A stretch of DNA of 64,000 nt, from NCBI GenBank assembly GCA_016217675.1, contig JACRHC010000038.1, positions 1 to 64,000 on the forward strand, given 5' to 3'. The position numbers were made by a program, and so were the translations under genes. The number at the start of each line of letters is the position of its first letter. Position 1 is the stretch's first letter. The stretch comes from Nitrospirota bacterium (GTDB taxonomy: Bacteria; Nitrospirota; Thermodesulfovibrionia; Thermodesulfovibrionales; UBA6898). Of the stretch, positions 15,881 through 23,720 are shown one piece after another. The notes under the pieces are model-generated. The model ran no database searches. It was not told the DNA's origin and saw only the letters and a list, made by a program, of their open reading frames with translations.

Positions 15881-16420
15881 CTAAAGCCAGAACTCCGGAT
15901 AGCGTCTGTTCTTCGGGATGTTATTTACCAGCAGCGCTATGATGAGCATGATCAGCACGCCGCCGCCTACCGGAAAGATTGCATACATGAAACCGAGATC
16001 GTGGATCTTTTCTCCTCCGATCACTGCAATAAGTGCTGTTGCACCGCCTGGGGGATGGAGAGTCCTTGTTGCATGCATCACCGCTATTGCTGTGGCAACA
16101 CCGACCGCAGCAGCAAGCCATATCTGACTGTGAAATATCTGATAAGATGCTACGCCTGCGAGCGCTGAAAAGACGTGGCCTCCTATAAGGTTCCTTGGCT
16201 GTGCAAGAGGACTCTTTATTGCTCCGTAGATCAGTACTGCAGAGGCACCGAAGGACCCTACGATCATCAGCAGGTCTATTTTTTCAAAAATATGGTAATT
16301 GGCAAATGAGATAAAACCAATGCCGAGGAACGCTCCGAGCCATGACCAGGCGATCTCGGACAGACTGACGCGGGGTGGGCATTCTGAGCATCCCCTCATC
16401 TTTTCGAGATAGTTATTCAC
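15881..16420 (-). CDS. HPP-family integral membrane protein
   Basis: 179 residues with about five transmembrane helices. The family motif is present in 'ATRTLHPPGGATALIAVIGG' (HPP). Plant and cyanobacterial members move nitrite into plastids or cells; bacterial roles are mostly untested. The N-terminal 'CSECPPRVSLSEIAWSWLGA' is typical. It is divergent from norC, sharing a ~150-bp intergenic region that holds an FNR-type palindrome. A link to nitrogen-oxide handling is attractive but rests only on this position. Confidence 0.85.
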   Translation of the reverse strand: MNNYLEKMRGCSECPPRVSLSEIAWSWLGAFLGIGFISFANYHIFEKIDLLMIVGSFGASAVLIYGAIKSPLAQPRNLIGGHVFSALAGVASYQIFHSQIWLAAAVGVATAIAVMHATRTLHPPGGATALIAVIGGEKIHDLGFMYAIFPVGGGVLIMLIIALLVNNIPKNRRYPEFWL

Positions 16421-16502
16421 TGGTCAAAATCCTTCCTGTCTGAAAGTCTGTCTCTGCTCATCGGTTCCTGATATACCTTAAACCGTTTTTCAGAAAGTCC
16501 AT

Positions 16503-16516
16503 ATGATATGTATCAT
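16503..16516. promoter_or_regulatory. FNR/DNR-type box upstream of norC
   Basis: ATGAT-ATGT-ATCAT is a perfect 5+4+5 palindrome matching the TTGAT-N4-ATCAA pattern bound by FNR, DNR and NnrR regulators (outer bases A/T instead of T/A). Its centre is ~65 bp before the norC ATG, which suits a class II position with a short leader. Nitric oxide or low oxygen control of norCB is the natural inference. Confidence 0.6.
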
Positions 16517-16574
16517 AGTGCCGCCCGTGGAGCTCTGATAAGGTAGGGTTAGAATATCAAAGGAGGTGTCTCTC

Positions 16575-17246
16575 ATGAGCAACAAAGCAGCAAGAAATCT
16601 TTTTATTTTCGGCAGTCTCTTTTTCTTTGTGATCTTTCTCGGTCTGACCTATGACACTATGGGAAAACTGGACGGCAGGGCCCCGGAGATTACAGAGCAG
16701 ATCAATGCCGGGAAAATGGTCTGGCACAAGTATGACTGCATCGGCTGCCATACGATCTTTGGGAACGGATCGTATTTCGCACCTGATCTGACCAAGACAA
16801 CGTTGAACAAGCCGAAAAGCTATCTCAGACAGTTCCTGATGGACCCGAAGTCTGCGAATCCGAACGCGTCCATGCCAAAGCTCGGTATCAGGGCTGAGGA
16901 GGCGGATGATCTTATCGCGTTCCTTGACTGGACCTCTAAGGTCGACACCAACGGATGGCCGCCAAAACCGATCCTCGCAGCAGCAGGGGGAGTTGCAGGC
17001 AAGGAGCTTACAGAAGGCCAGAAGGTCTATCAGTCACATGGCTGTTCTGCATGCCATACGATCAACGGCATCGGCGGCACTACCGGGCCTGATCTTACCA
17101 GGGTCGGTGCAAAGCACGACCGGGCATGGCTTGTCGGCCACTTCAAGGACCCTGCCGCTTTTGTCAAGAACTCGGCCATGCCTAAGGTCGAGGCGCCTGA
17201 GACTGACATAGAAAAATTGACCGATTACATGCTTACGTTGAAATAG
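16575..17246 (+). CDS. norC: Nitric oxide reductase subunit C fused to a second cytochrome c domain
   Basis: 223 residues from ATG 16575 (SD AAAGGAGG). An N-terminal anchor ('LFIFGSLFFFVIFLGL') leads to the NorC core with haem site 'CIGCH', 'GSYFAPDLTKT', distal Met in 'NASMPKLG' and the typical end 'NGWPPKP'. After a linker a second class I cytochrome c follows: 'CSACH', 'GTTGPDLTRVG' and Met in 'NSAMPKVE'. Usual NorC stops after ~150 residues with one haem, so this is a dihaem version. The extra domain may accept electrons from a periplasmic donor. norB starts 11 bp downstream. Confidence 0.93.
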   Translation: MSNKAARNLFIFGSLFFFVIFLGLTYDTMGKLDGRAPEITEQINAGKMVWHKYDCIGCHTIFGNGSYFAPDLTKTTLNKPKSYLRQFLMDPKSANPNASMPKLGIRAEEADDLIAFLDWTSKVDTNGWPPKPILAAAGGVAGKELTEGQKVYQSHGCSACHTINGIGGTTGPDLTRVGAKHDRAWLVGHFKDPAAFVKNSAMPKVEAPETDIEKLTDYMLTLK

Positions 17247-17257
17247 GAGGTGGTGAA

Positions 17258-18649
17258 ATGAGCGTTAAATACCAAAGTCAAAAGATAGCAGAATACTTTT
17301 ATACCTTTGCGGTTGTACTGTTCCTTGTCCAGGTTGTTGTTGGGATCATCGCAGCCCTCCAGTTCATCTGGCCAAGCTTCTTTATCCTGAATTTCAATAC
17401 CATAAGGACCCTGCATATCAATGCCCTGGTTGTCTGGATACTGACCGGCCTGATGGGAGCAACCTATTATGTCGTGCCGGAAGAGTCTGAAACAGAGCTC
17501 TGGAGTCTGCCCCTTGCCAAGCTCCAGTTCTGGGCCACAGTCGTGGCAATTACTGCAGTCGTGCTCGGCTATATCTGGATGGGGCTTAGTCCCCAGGCGA
17601 ACAGTCCGATCATGGGCATCAATCCGCTTAATGAGGGCAGGGAATATATCGAGGCGCCGCGCTGGGCAGATGTTCTGATCGTCATATCCGTGCTCCTCTT
17701 CCTGTTCATTAATTTTATGACCATGCTGAAGACAAAGAAATGGACCGGCATACAGGGCACGCTCGTTGGGGGTCTCCTTGTCCTTGCCCTTATGTATCTG
17801 CCGGGCATGGTCTATTCGAAGAGCATGGTAAAAGACCAGTTCTGGTGGTGGTGGGTTATCCATCTCTGGGTTGAAGGAGCATGGGAAGTCATAGCCGGTG
17901 CTCTCCTTGCCTTTATGCTGATGAAGGTTGTCGGCGCAAAGAGAGAGGTTGTGGAGAAGTGGATGTATATTGAAGTGGGCTTCGTCATGTTTACCGGCAT
18001 CCTTGGAACAGGCCATCATTATTACTGGATCGGGACCCCAAGCTACTGGCTCTGGGTCGGCGGTATCTTCAGTTCTCTTGAGCCGGTCCCTCTCCTTTTC
18101 ATGGTCTGGGATGCATTCAGAACTACGAGAGAAGCCAGGAATGTGGAGAACAAGGCAGGCCTTTACTATACCGTTGCGCATGCCATTTTTAACTTTGTGG
18201 GAGCAGGCCTATGGGGCATTATCCATACGCTTCCCCAGATCAACAAATGGACCCATGGTACCCAGATCACGACAGCGCACGGCCATCTTGCGTTTTACGG
18301 CGCATATGTCCTGCTTGTGATGGCCATGATCTATATAACGCTTCCTTCCATACGAGGCGTAAAGTCATTTAATGCCTCCAGGGCATTCCAGTCATTCTGG
18401 TGGATGACCATCTCGATGGTCTTTATTGTGCTGACCATTACCGGTGCCGGCATGGTCCAGGTGTACATGGAAAGGCTCATGGGGCTCGATTACGTTGCTG
18501 TTAAGGCCAATTATAATCTCTGGTTCTGGATCATCAGGGCAATTTTTGGCGTGGGCTTCCTGATCGGTGTTGGTATCTTTGTGATCGATTTCTTCAGACT
18601 CGGCAAGGAGCCAGTTCCTGTAGTCACGGCAGCGCCTGAAAGGGCATAA
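17258..18649 (+). CDS. norB: Nitric oxide reductase catalytic subunit B (cNOR)
   Basis: 463 residues, twelve helices, haem-copper oxidase superfamily. It reduces 2 NO to N2O at a haem b3/FeB site on the periplasmic side. Visible residues include His in 'TLHINALVVWILTG', the FeB ligand and key glutamates in 'IHLWVEGAWEVIAG', 'GTGHHYYWIGTPSYWLW', the extra Glu in 'SSLEPVPL', and the haem ligands in 'TTAHGHLAFYGAY'. The glutamates in 'WVEGAWE' separate true NOR from oxygen reductases. There is no N-terminal quinol-oxidase extension, so this is the cytochrome-c-dependent type that matches the fused NorC. No norQ or norD genes are nearby. Confidence 0.95.
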   Translation: MSVKYQSQKIAEYFYTFAVVLFLVQVVVGIIAALQFIWPSFFILNFNTIRTLHINALVVWILTGLMGATYYVVPEESETELWSLPLAKLQFWATVVAITAVVLGYIWMGLSPQANSPIMGINPLNEGREYIEAPRWADVLIVISVLLFLFINFMTMLKTKKWTGIQGTLVGGLLVLALMYLPGMVYSKSMVKDQFWWWWVIHLWVEGAWEVIAGALLAFMLMKVVGAKREVVEKWMYIEVGFVMFTGILGTGHHYYWIGTPSYWLWVGGIFSSLEPVPLLFMVWDAFRTTREARNVENKAGLYYTVAHAIFNFVGAGLWGIIHTLPQINKWTHGTQITTAHGHLAFYGAYVLLVMAMIYITLPSIRGVKSFNASRAFQSFWWMTISMVFIVLTITGAGMVQVYMERLMGLDYVAVKANYNLWFWIIRAIFGVGFLIGVGIFVIDFFRLGKEPVPVVTAAPERA

Positions 18650-18670
18650 TCCGCATAATCCATTATCTAA

Positions 18671-18700
18671 CAGGGGGGCGGTTATTACGACCGTCCCCTG
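18671..18700 (+). terminator. Hairpin after norB, probable terminator
   Basis: CAGGGGGGCGG and CCGTCCCCTG form an imperfect ~10-bp stem 22 bp after the norB stop. The downstream tract is A/T-rich rather than a clean T-run, so termination strength is uncertain. Confidence 0.55.
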
Positions 18701-18833
18701 AAGATTATTATAATGAGGCAGGTCAATAAATTGACGAATGGCGAAGAAAACTGTAACTCCCTTTTATTAAATGATATTTTCTTTCTTTTATGTATTAGTT
18801 CTGATGCATTAGGCAGAAATTTATAAAAAAATT

Positions 18834-18847
18834 ATGATCTATATCAT
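18834..18847. promoter_or_regulatory. Second FNR/DNR-type box
   Basis: ATGAT-CTAT-ATCAT has the same half-sites as the norC box. It lies 166 bp before the NapH-like gene, in an A/T-rich stretch that could carry its promoter. A shared regulator of norCB and this gene is implied. Confidence 0.5.
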
Positions 18848-18897
18848 ATCCTCTTTAAAAAAAGCAGAGTATCATATATAATATTTCTTTGTCCCCA

Positions 18898-18937
18898 GAG
18901 GCTGCCCCTGTCCCCTCCAATAAACCGGGGCAGCCTC
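18898..18937. repeat. Long perfect inverted repeat in the leader of the NapH-like gene
   Basis: GAGGCTGCCCC (18898-18908) and GGGGCAGCCTC (18927-18937) form an 11-bp perfect stem with an 18-nt loop. TTTTTT follows 13 nt later (18951). It could be a terminator, an attenuator or a transcript-stabilising structure in the leader of the gene at 19013. Confidence 0.6.
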
Positions 18938-18971
18938 CCCCTCTCCACCCTTTTTTCGTCCTGTATGACGT

Positions 18972-18989
18972 ATATCATGGCAGTGATAT
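18972..18989. promoter_or_regulatory. Palindrome just before the NapH-like gene
   Basis: ATATCA-TGGCAG-TGATAT is a perfect 6+6+6 palindrome ending 23 bp before the start codon. Its half-sites are inverted relative to the FNR boxes, so a different regulator, or an RNA hairpin hiding the start region, is possible. The rest of the 18650-19012 gap shows no gene. Confidence 0.4.
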
Positions 18990-19012
18990 GGACTCAGTGA
19001 TAGAGTTAGATC

Positions 19013-19963
19013 ATGGGCATAACAGTCTATAGAAGAACAACCCAGATAGCCTTTATCCTGCTCGTTTTCCTCATGCCTGTGCTGAATATATTCAGGTATG
19101 ACACTGCCACAAAGGAACTGATCATTTTTGGACAGGTATGGAGCCTTGGCCTGAAAGAGGCATTCTATGCTGATCACAGCATGCGTGCTGCAGGCCATGT
19201 TGCCCTGCAGTTCTTTCTGAAGGCTATCCTGCCCTGGATCGTGTTTCTTGCTATCTTTCCTCTTCTGGGATTTCTGACCGGCAGGTTCTTCTGCGGCTGG
19301 TTCTGCCCTGAGGGAACACTCTTTGAATTAGCTGACAATCTTACACTCAAGCTTTTAGGACGAAGAAGCCTTTTTAATAAGAGACCGAATGATCCGGAAG
19401 TATCAGGAGAGAGGGAACTGCTGTATATAGTTATTGCCCTCATGAGCATGGCTGTTCTTCCGCTGATCGGCGGGGTCGCTCTGACCGGTTATCTGGTCGC
19501 CCCCAAGACCATCTGGGCCCAGATCATGAGCTGGGACTTTACCTTCGGCGTCAAAGCAGGCATCATCGGCGTCTCGATCTATATGCTGGTTACATCGATC
19601 CTGGTGCGCCATTCACTCTGCAAATATATTTGTGCTGCCGGGCTGATGCAGATGCTTTTTGGCTGGGTAAGCCCTGTCTCCCTGCGTGTCCGGATGGACC
19701 TGTCGCGGGCGGATGAATGCACGAACTGCAGGGGCTGCGAGAAGGCCTGCTTTATGAACGTTCTGCCAAGGATGAACAAGCGCGATATCTCCTGTGTGAA
19801 CTGCGGGGCCTGCGTTGCTGCATGTAACAAGGAACTGGGAGCAGGAAAAGGACTTTTTCATTTTCAGTCAGGGGAAAAGAAGACTGTCACTGAGTGCGAA
19901 AATATGTCTGATAACGCCCTTTCCGAACACTGCAAAAAGACCGCAATTCATTTAAGAACCTAA
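19013..19963 (+). CDS. NapH/CcoG-like membrane ferredoxin
   Basis: 316 residues. About five to six helices with the family motif 'GRFFCGWFCPEGTLFE' (CxxxCP) and a second Cys pair in 'RHSLCKYICAAG', then two 4Fe-4S sets near the C-terminus: 'CTNCRGCEKACFMN' and 'CVNCGACVAACNKE'. This is the NapH/NosR/CcoG plan of a membrane quinol-oxidising or electron-routing ferredoxin. Its place behind norCB with a matching FNR-type box suggests that it supplies electrons for nitrogen-oxide reduction, though CcoG-like copper delivery to haem-copper enzymes is the main alternative. Confidence 0.85.
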   Translation: MGITVYRRTTQIAFILLVFLMPVLNIFRYDTATKELIIFGQVWSLGLKEAFYADHSMRAAGHVALQFFLKAILPWIVFLAIFPLLGFLTGRFFCGWFCPEGTLFELADNLTLKLLGRRSLFNKRPNDPEVSGERELLYIVIALMSMAVLPLIGGVALTGYLVAPKTIWAQIMSWDFTFGVKAGIIGVSIYMLVTSILVRHSLCKYICAAGLMQMLFGWVSPVSLRVRMDLSRADECTNCRGCEKACFMNVLPRMNKRDISCVNCGACVAACNKELGAGKGLFHFQSGEKKTVTECENMSDNALSEHCKKTAIHLRT

Positions 19964-19973
19964 GTATATACTC

Positions 19974-20354
19974 TTAACTACTGCTGTGTTGATTGAGCCA
20001 AATAACAGCCTGGTCAAAATATGATTTATTGGTTGCCAGTGCAAGGGTGAAGTCCACGAGTTCCCTCTGTGAGGCTTTTAATGTATGGCCGTTCATCTGC
20101 AGAAAAATAGCGGTTGATGTTATCGCTGTCCTTTTGTTGCCGTCAAGGAACGGATGATTTTTAATAAGAGACTCGGCCAGGGCTGCGGCCTTATGGAATA
20201 GGGTGGGATAGAGCTCCTCATTGCCAAAAACTGCCTGTGGCCGGGACACTGCAGATTCAAGCAGGCCAAGATCTCTTATCCCGTGCATCCCGCTCGTCTC
20301 ATCAATCAGCCTGCTATGGATAAACAGCACCTGTTCAGGCGTGAGATAGTTCAC
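19974..20354 (-). CDS. doc: Doc-family (Fic fold) toxin
   Basis: 126 residues. The Fic/Doc core 'HPFLDGNKRTA' is intact (H-x-F-x-D-G-N-K-R), and 'SGMHGIRDLGLLESAVSRPQ' is the typical start of the Doc fold. Doc proteins phosphorylate EF-Tu and stop translation. The start overlaps the antitoxin stop (ATGA). It is convergent with the NapH-like gene, with 10 bp between. Confidence 0.93.
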   Translation of the reverse strand: MNYLTPEQVLFIHSRLIDETSGMHGIRDLGLLESAVSRPQAVFGNEELYPTLFHKAAALAESLIKNHPFLDGNKRTAITSTAIFLQMNGHTLKASQRELVDFTLALATNKSYFDQAVIWLNQHSSS

Positions 20355-20599
20355 TTCCTTGCCAGTTCATCAAGCGCAGGCCGGTACCGTTCAATAAAGT
20401 CATTTACCTGGGAAACAAACTTTTGATCTATCCCTTTGGGATATTTTTTCTTTTTTACCGGTTCAATAATGATCTTTGCCTGAGCATCGTCCAGTTCAAT
20501 ATTCACTTCTGAACCAACTGCCAGATGAAGTTTTTCAAGTAAATCCGGCGGAAGTGAGACCCCCCTGCTGTTCCCTATTGCGCATATCTTTCTTTGCAT
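20351..20599 (-). CDS. AbrB/MazE-type antitoxin of the Doc toxin
   Basis: 82 residues with a swapped-hairpin AbrB domain: 'GNSRGVSLPPDLLEKLHLAV' then 'GSEVNIELDDAQAKIIIEPV'. The C-terminal ~30 residues should wrap the toxin. It is encoded first and overlaps doc by 4 bp. AGGAGG precedes the start. Pairing of Doc with AbrB-fold rather than Phd-fold antitoxins is well known. Confidence 0.9.
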   Translation of the reverse strand: MQRKICAIGNSRGVSLPPDLLEKLHLAVGSEVNIELDDAQAKIIIEPVKKKKYPKGIDQKFVSQVNDFIERYRPALDELARK

Positions 20600-20617
20600 G
20601 TTTTCCTCCTCTCTGGA

Positions 20618-20634
20618 TTATAACACCGTTATAA
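20618..20634. promoter_or_regulatory. Palindromic operator of the AbrB-Doc pair
   Basis: TTATAAC-ACC-GTTATAA is a perfect 7+3+7 palindrome 19 bp upstream of the antitoxin start codon. Its spacing suits binding by the AbrB-fold dimer. Confidence 0.65.
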
Positions 20635-20654
20635 CATAAAGCCAAATACTCGAC

Positions 20655-20870
20655 GCACATTTTCTGTCAAGGAAGGTCGCGCCTGCAGATGAGCTTTCCG
20701 GCTCTTTCGGCAGTGTCATTGACGGCGAGTCTCTGGATGTTGTCCTGCGGTTTGATGCTGAGATCAAGCCCTCATATCCTGAGAAAGAGGTGGCACCAGA
20801 GTCAGCAGGAAAAAGAATTGGAAGACGAGAGGTCCCGGCAATCCGATACTTTGACTTTGCTGTCAACTCG
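20655..20870 (+). pseudogene. Remnant of a WYL-domain regulator
   Basis: Plus-strand frame one reads 'ADELSGSFGSVIDGESLDVV' then 'LRFDAEIKPSYPE', and the next frame continues 'RWHQSQQEKELEDERSRQSD' then 'TLTL'. Joined, these follow the C-terminal pattern of WYL proteins (sfG-x-dGe-x-x-x-V-x-LRF, then rRWHpSQ-x-x-x-eLeDG). A frameshift lies near 20780 and no start is left. The remnant is squeezed between the toxin-antitoxin pair and the recJ 3' end. The identification rests on motif reading only. Confidence 0.55.
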
Positions 20871-20895
20871 ATATCCTCAGAGAAAGTCCTTTGCT

Positions 20896-22683
20896 TTACG
20901 CGGAAGGTCTGAGGCCCTTGAGCACAAGCTGGATATTTCTGTTGCCGTTCCAGTCATTATACGAGGGGGTAAAGACAGCATCAAAGATCGCTGCCTGGCT
21001 GAGATCTTCAAGAAGGTGGCCCATGTCCCATCCTATAGCGTCAAGATACGATGCGCCCCTTCTGAGCTTCATTTTCAGATGCCGTTCTTTTAACACCTTG
21101 GGATACATGATCTCCAGTTCTTTGGCCCCAAGGAGAGGTTCCGGATTGCCGTACCCAAAAGGTTCGAGCAGTTCAAGCTCTCGCATTAATTGAGAGTCGA
21201 GCTGGTTGAGCTGAACAGCCGCATGTATTGCCAGGGTGGGCATAAGGTCCTCCTGAGAGATGTCTCTCTGTATGATCTGACGCAGTCGCTTTTCGAAGGC
21301 AGGGAGGTCCTCTGCCCTGAGCTTGACCCCTGCAGCCTGTTTGTGGCCGCCAAAGGCGATAAGGAGGTCCCTGCATTCTGAAAGCCCTGCACAGATGTCA
21401 AATGCCGGGATACTGCGGCTGGAGCCTTTTGCTATGCCGTTTTCAATAGTAAAAATAAAGGCAGGAAGATTAAAGGACTCTGTTAGCTTTGATGCTACAA
21501 TGCCTAATACACCGGGATGCCATCCTTCTTTGGCAAGCATGATGACCGCAGCGGGGTCAACCCCTTTAAGGCGGAAAAGCGCATCCTGGTAAACTATCTC
21601 CTCTATCTTTTGGCGTTCGCTGTTTGTCCGGTCAAGCCATGCTGCAAGGTCATAGGCCTCCTGCTCCGATTCAGAAAGAAGAAGCCTCACTACATCCTGC
21701 GCGTCTCCCATCCTGCCTGCTGCATTAATCCTTGGCACCATGGTGAAGGCGAGGGCGCCGGCCTTCGACTGCCTTTTGTCCAGGCCCGCAGCCTGTTTCA
21801 GCGCCCGTATGCCAAGCCTGTCGCCGTCCTGAATATGCTGCATTGCCATACTTACGATGATCCTGTTCTCGCCAATAAGGGGAACAACATCAGCAACTGT
21901 TCCGAGAGCGGCAAGGTCCAGGAGCGGCAGAAGGTCGTCTTCAGAAAAGGCGATGTCATTATCCATTGCCATTGCCTGGGCAAATTTAAAGGCAATGCCG
22001 GCGCCGCAGAGCACGGTGAGGCGTGCGGAGTCAGGAGAACACTTTGGATTGATCACTGCCACTGCATGAGGAATCATAAAATCCGTGATGTGTGATGCGT
22101 AATGTGTAACCAGTTCTTGACCGTCCCCGGAATCCTCTGCCCCTTGTCCCTTGCTCGTAACGATTTCCTTTTGTGTCGGCTCATGGTGGTCAGTGATGAT
22201 CAGGTCTATGCCCAGGCTCTGCGCGTATGCTGCAGTCTCAAAAGAACCGATACCGCAGTCAACGGTGATGATCAGGCTTGCTCCGGTTTTTTTTGCCGCT
22301 TCCACGCCGGCGATGTTAAACCCGTACCCATTGATCATCCTGTGCGGAATGAAGTGGTGGACGTCCAGGCCTGCTGTCCTGAGCGCACTTACCATGATGG
22401 CAGTGGCAGTCAGGCCGTCAGCATCATAGTCGCCGTGAATGAAGATCTTCTCCCCCTGTTTGCGGGCAAGCTTTATCCGCTCAACAGCTTCCTTCACGCC
22501 TTGCAGGTCAAAGGGGTCTGAAAGACCGGTAATCCCTGGGCTCAGAAAGTCCTGCACCTCGGCTGCGGTCTTTATGCCGCGGTTGATAAGGACCTGGGAG
22601 AATACCGGGGATATGGACGCTGACCGGGAAAGGTAAGAGATAAATTCGGGATTAGTCCTGTTGAGGAACCAACGTCTATGCAT
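20896..22683 (-). CDS. recJ: Single-stranded-DNA exonuclease RecJ
   Basis: 595 residues from the ATG at 22683 (MHRRWFLNRTNPEF). The DHH phosphoesterase core is present: 'IHGDYDADGLTATAIM', 'VDCGIG', 'IITDHHEP', and later 'RINAAGRMGDAQDVVRLL', followed by the DHHA1 region 'GWHPGVLGIVASKL', 'GSSRSIPAFDI' and 'FGGHKQAAGV', then the OB fold. It degrades ssDNA 5'-3' in repair and recombination. After the DHH motif the protein has an insertion of about 30 residues (KEIVTSKGQGAEDSGDGQEL and onwards) made by heptad repeat DNA; the normal 'AVAVINPK' then resumes. A start further upstream would read through another repeat copy and is rejected. Confidence 0.95.
   Translation of the reverse strand: MHRRWFLNRTNPEFISYLSRSASISPVFSQVLINRGIKTAAEVQDFLSPGITGLSDPFDLQGVKEAVERIKLARKQGEKIFIHGDYDADGLTATAIMVSALRTAGLDVHHFIPHRMINGYGFNIAGVEAAKKTGASLIITVDCGIGSFETAAYAQSLGIDLIITDHHEPTQKEIVTSKGQGAEDSGDGQELVTHYASHITDFMIPHAVAVINPKCSPDSARLTVLCGAGIAFKFAQAMAMDNDIAFSEDDLLPLLDLAALGTVADVVPLIGENRIIVSMAMQHIQDGDRLGIRALKQAAGLDKRQSKAGALAFTMVPRINAAGRMGDAQDVVRLLLSESEQEAYDLAAWLDRTNSERQKIEEIVYQDALFRLKGVDPAAVIMLAKEGWHPGVLGIVASKLTESFNLPAFIFTIENGIAKGSSRSIPAFDICAGLSECRDLLIAFGGHKQAAGVKLRAEDLPAFEKRLRQIIQRDISQEDLMPTLAIHAAVQLNQLDSQLMRELELLEPFGYGNPEPLLGAKELEIMYPKVLKERHLKMKLRRGASYLDAIGWDMGHLLEDLSQAAIFDAVFTPSYNDWNGNRNIQLVLKGLRPSA
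22072..22165 (-). repeat. Heptanucleotide repeat block inserted in frame in recJ
   Basis: On the coding strand the block contains heptads AGCAAGG, GACAAGG, GGCAGAG and later CATTACG, CATCACA, CATCACG. It adds ~30 residues between the DHH motif and the next conserved strand of RecJ while preserving frame. The boundaries are approximate, judged from where RecJ-like sequence stops and resumes. Confidence 0.7.
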
Positions 22684-22797
22684 AAAGACCGTGATGGGTA
22701 ATGAGTAATATGTGATCAGCAACAGATACGAAAAATATCAGTTCCGGCAATATATAATTCTTTACGTCTTCACACATTACTCATCACGCATCACGCG
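22684..22797. repeat. Inverted pair of heptad repeat tracts between recJ and secF
   Basis: Plus-strand heptads TGATGGG, TAATGAG, TAATATG, TGATCAG (about 22690-22717) and CACATTA, CTCATCA, CGCATCA, CGCGTTA (about 22770-22797) face each other around an A/T-rich 50-bp centre. The left tract is the near reverse complement of the right tract, so the unit is an imperfect long palindrome. It ends right at the secF stop. Confidence 0.7.
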
Positions 22798-23712
22798 TTA
22801 CTGTTTTTTTGCAAAGGCCTTGTTGCCGCCCCAGAGGAGAACGATCGGGCTTGCAACAAAGATCGACGAATAGGTGCCGACCAGAACGCCCAGGATCATT
22901 GCGAGGCTGAAGTCATGGAGCACTTCCCCGCCGAAAAAGAAGAGGGCAATTGAAGTAAGGAGAACCGTAAACGATGTGACGATAGTCCGTGAAAGCACCT
23001 CATTGATGCTCAGGTTCATCACGCCTTCAACCGGGTCCTTAAGCCTTGTGCGGAGGTTTTCCCTGATTCTGTCAAAGACAACAACCGTATCGGTCAGCGA
23101 ATAACCGGCGATCGTCAGGAGCGCGCTTACGAGGATGAGATTGATCTCCTTGCCTAACAGGAAAAAGATGCCCAATACTGCTGTTACATCGTGGAATGTG
23201 GCCACGGTTGCGCCGACCGCAAAATTGAGTTTAAACCGGATCGCGATATAGACAAGAATTAATATCGTTGATACAAGGATCGCCATGCCTGCATCTGCAC
23301 GGAGCTTGCCTCCGACCTTGGGCCCTATCTCAGTGGTCGAATCTACAATAAACTTATTGTCCTGAATCTTCTGGGTGATGATGGTTGTTATCTGTTCAGA
23401 CACCTTGCCAAGCTGGATCTCGATATTCTTTGCCCGGATCAGGATCTTGTTCTCACCGGTCAGTTCCTGGAGATCAAAGTCCTTGATCCCGCCATCCTCA
23501 AGCGCCTTTCTGATGTCATGCACCCTTACCGGCTTGTCGAACTTGAGCTGCACGGATGTGCCACCAGCAAAGTCTATGCCGAGGTTTGCCCTGCCGTGCG
23601 CGATCTGGTATATCGCAAAGAGGCCGATGATCGAGATGATGCCTGAGAGGACAAAGGCAATATATTTTTTCCCCATAAAATCTATTCTGGTATTTTTGAC
23701 GAGTTCTAACAT
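22798..23712 (-). CDS. secF: Protein translocase subunit SecF
   Basis: 304 residues, six helices. 'LGIDFAGGTSVQLKF' is the P1-like signature of SecF, and 'GYSLTDTVVVFDRIRENLRT' is its conserved helix-4 motif. With SecD it uses the proton-motive force to pull exported proteins through SecYEG. It begins 8 bp after secD, as usual. Confidence 0.96.
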   Translation of the reverse strand: MLELVKNTRIDFMGKKYIAFVLSGIISIIGLFAIYQIAHGRANLGIDFAGGTSVQLKFDKPVRVHDIRKALEDGGIKDFDLQELTGENKILIRAKNIEIQLGKVSEQITTIITQKIQDNKFIVDSTTEIGPKVGGKLRADAGMAILVSTILILVYIAIRFKLNFAVGATVATFHDVTAVLGIFFLLGKEINLILVSALLTIAGYSLTDTVVVFDRIRENLRTRLKDPVEGVMNLSINEVLSRTIVTSFTVLLTSIALFFFGGEVLHDFSLAMILGVLVGTYSSIFVASPIVLLWGGNKAFAKKQ

Positions 23713-23720
23713 GGTCGCTC

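Noticed and set aside
17225-18181. 318-residue minus-strand ORF inside norB
   Set aside because: Antisense shadow of the conserved norB frame, with composition rich in His/Asp/Lys typical of such shadows.
22684-22722. Upstream in-frame extension of recJ
   Set aside because: Those 13 codons are made of the heptad repeat, and RecJ family proteins begin near the internal Met.
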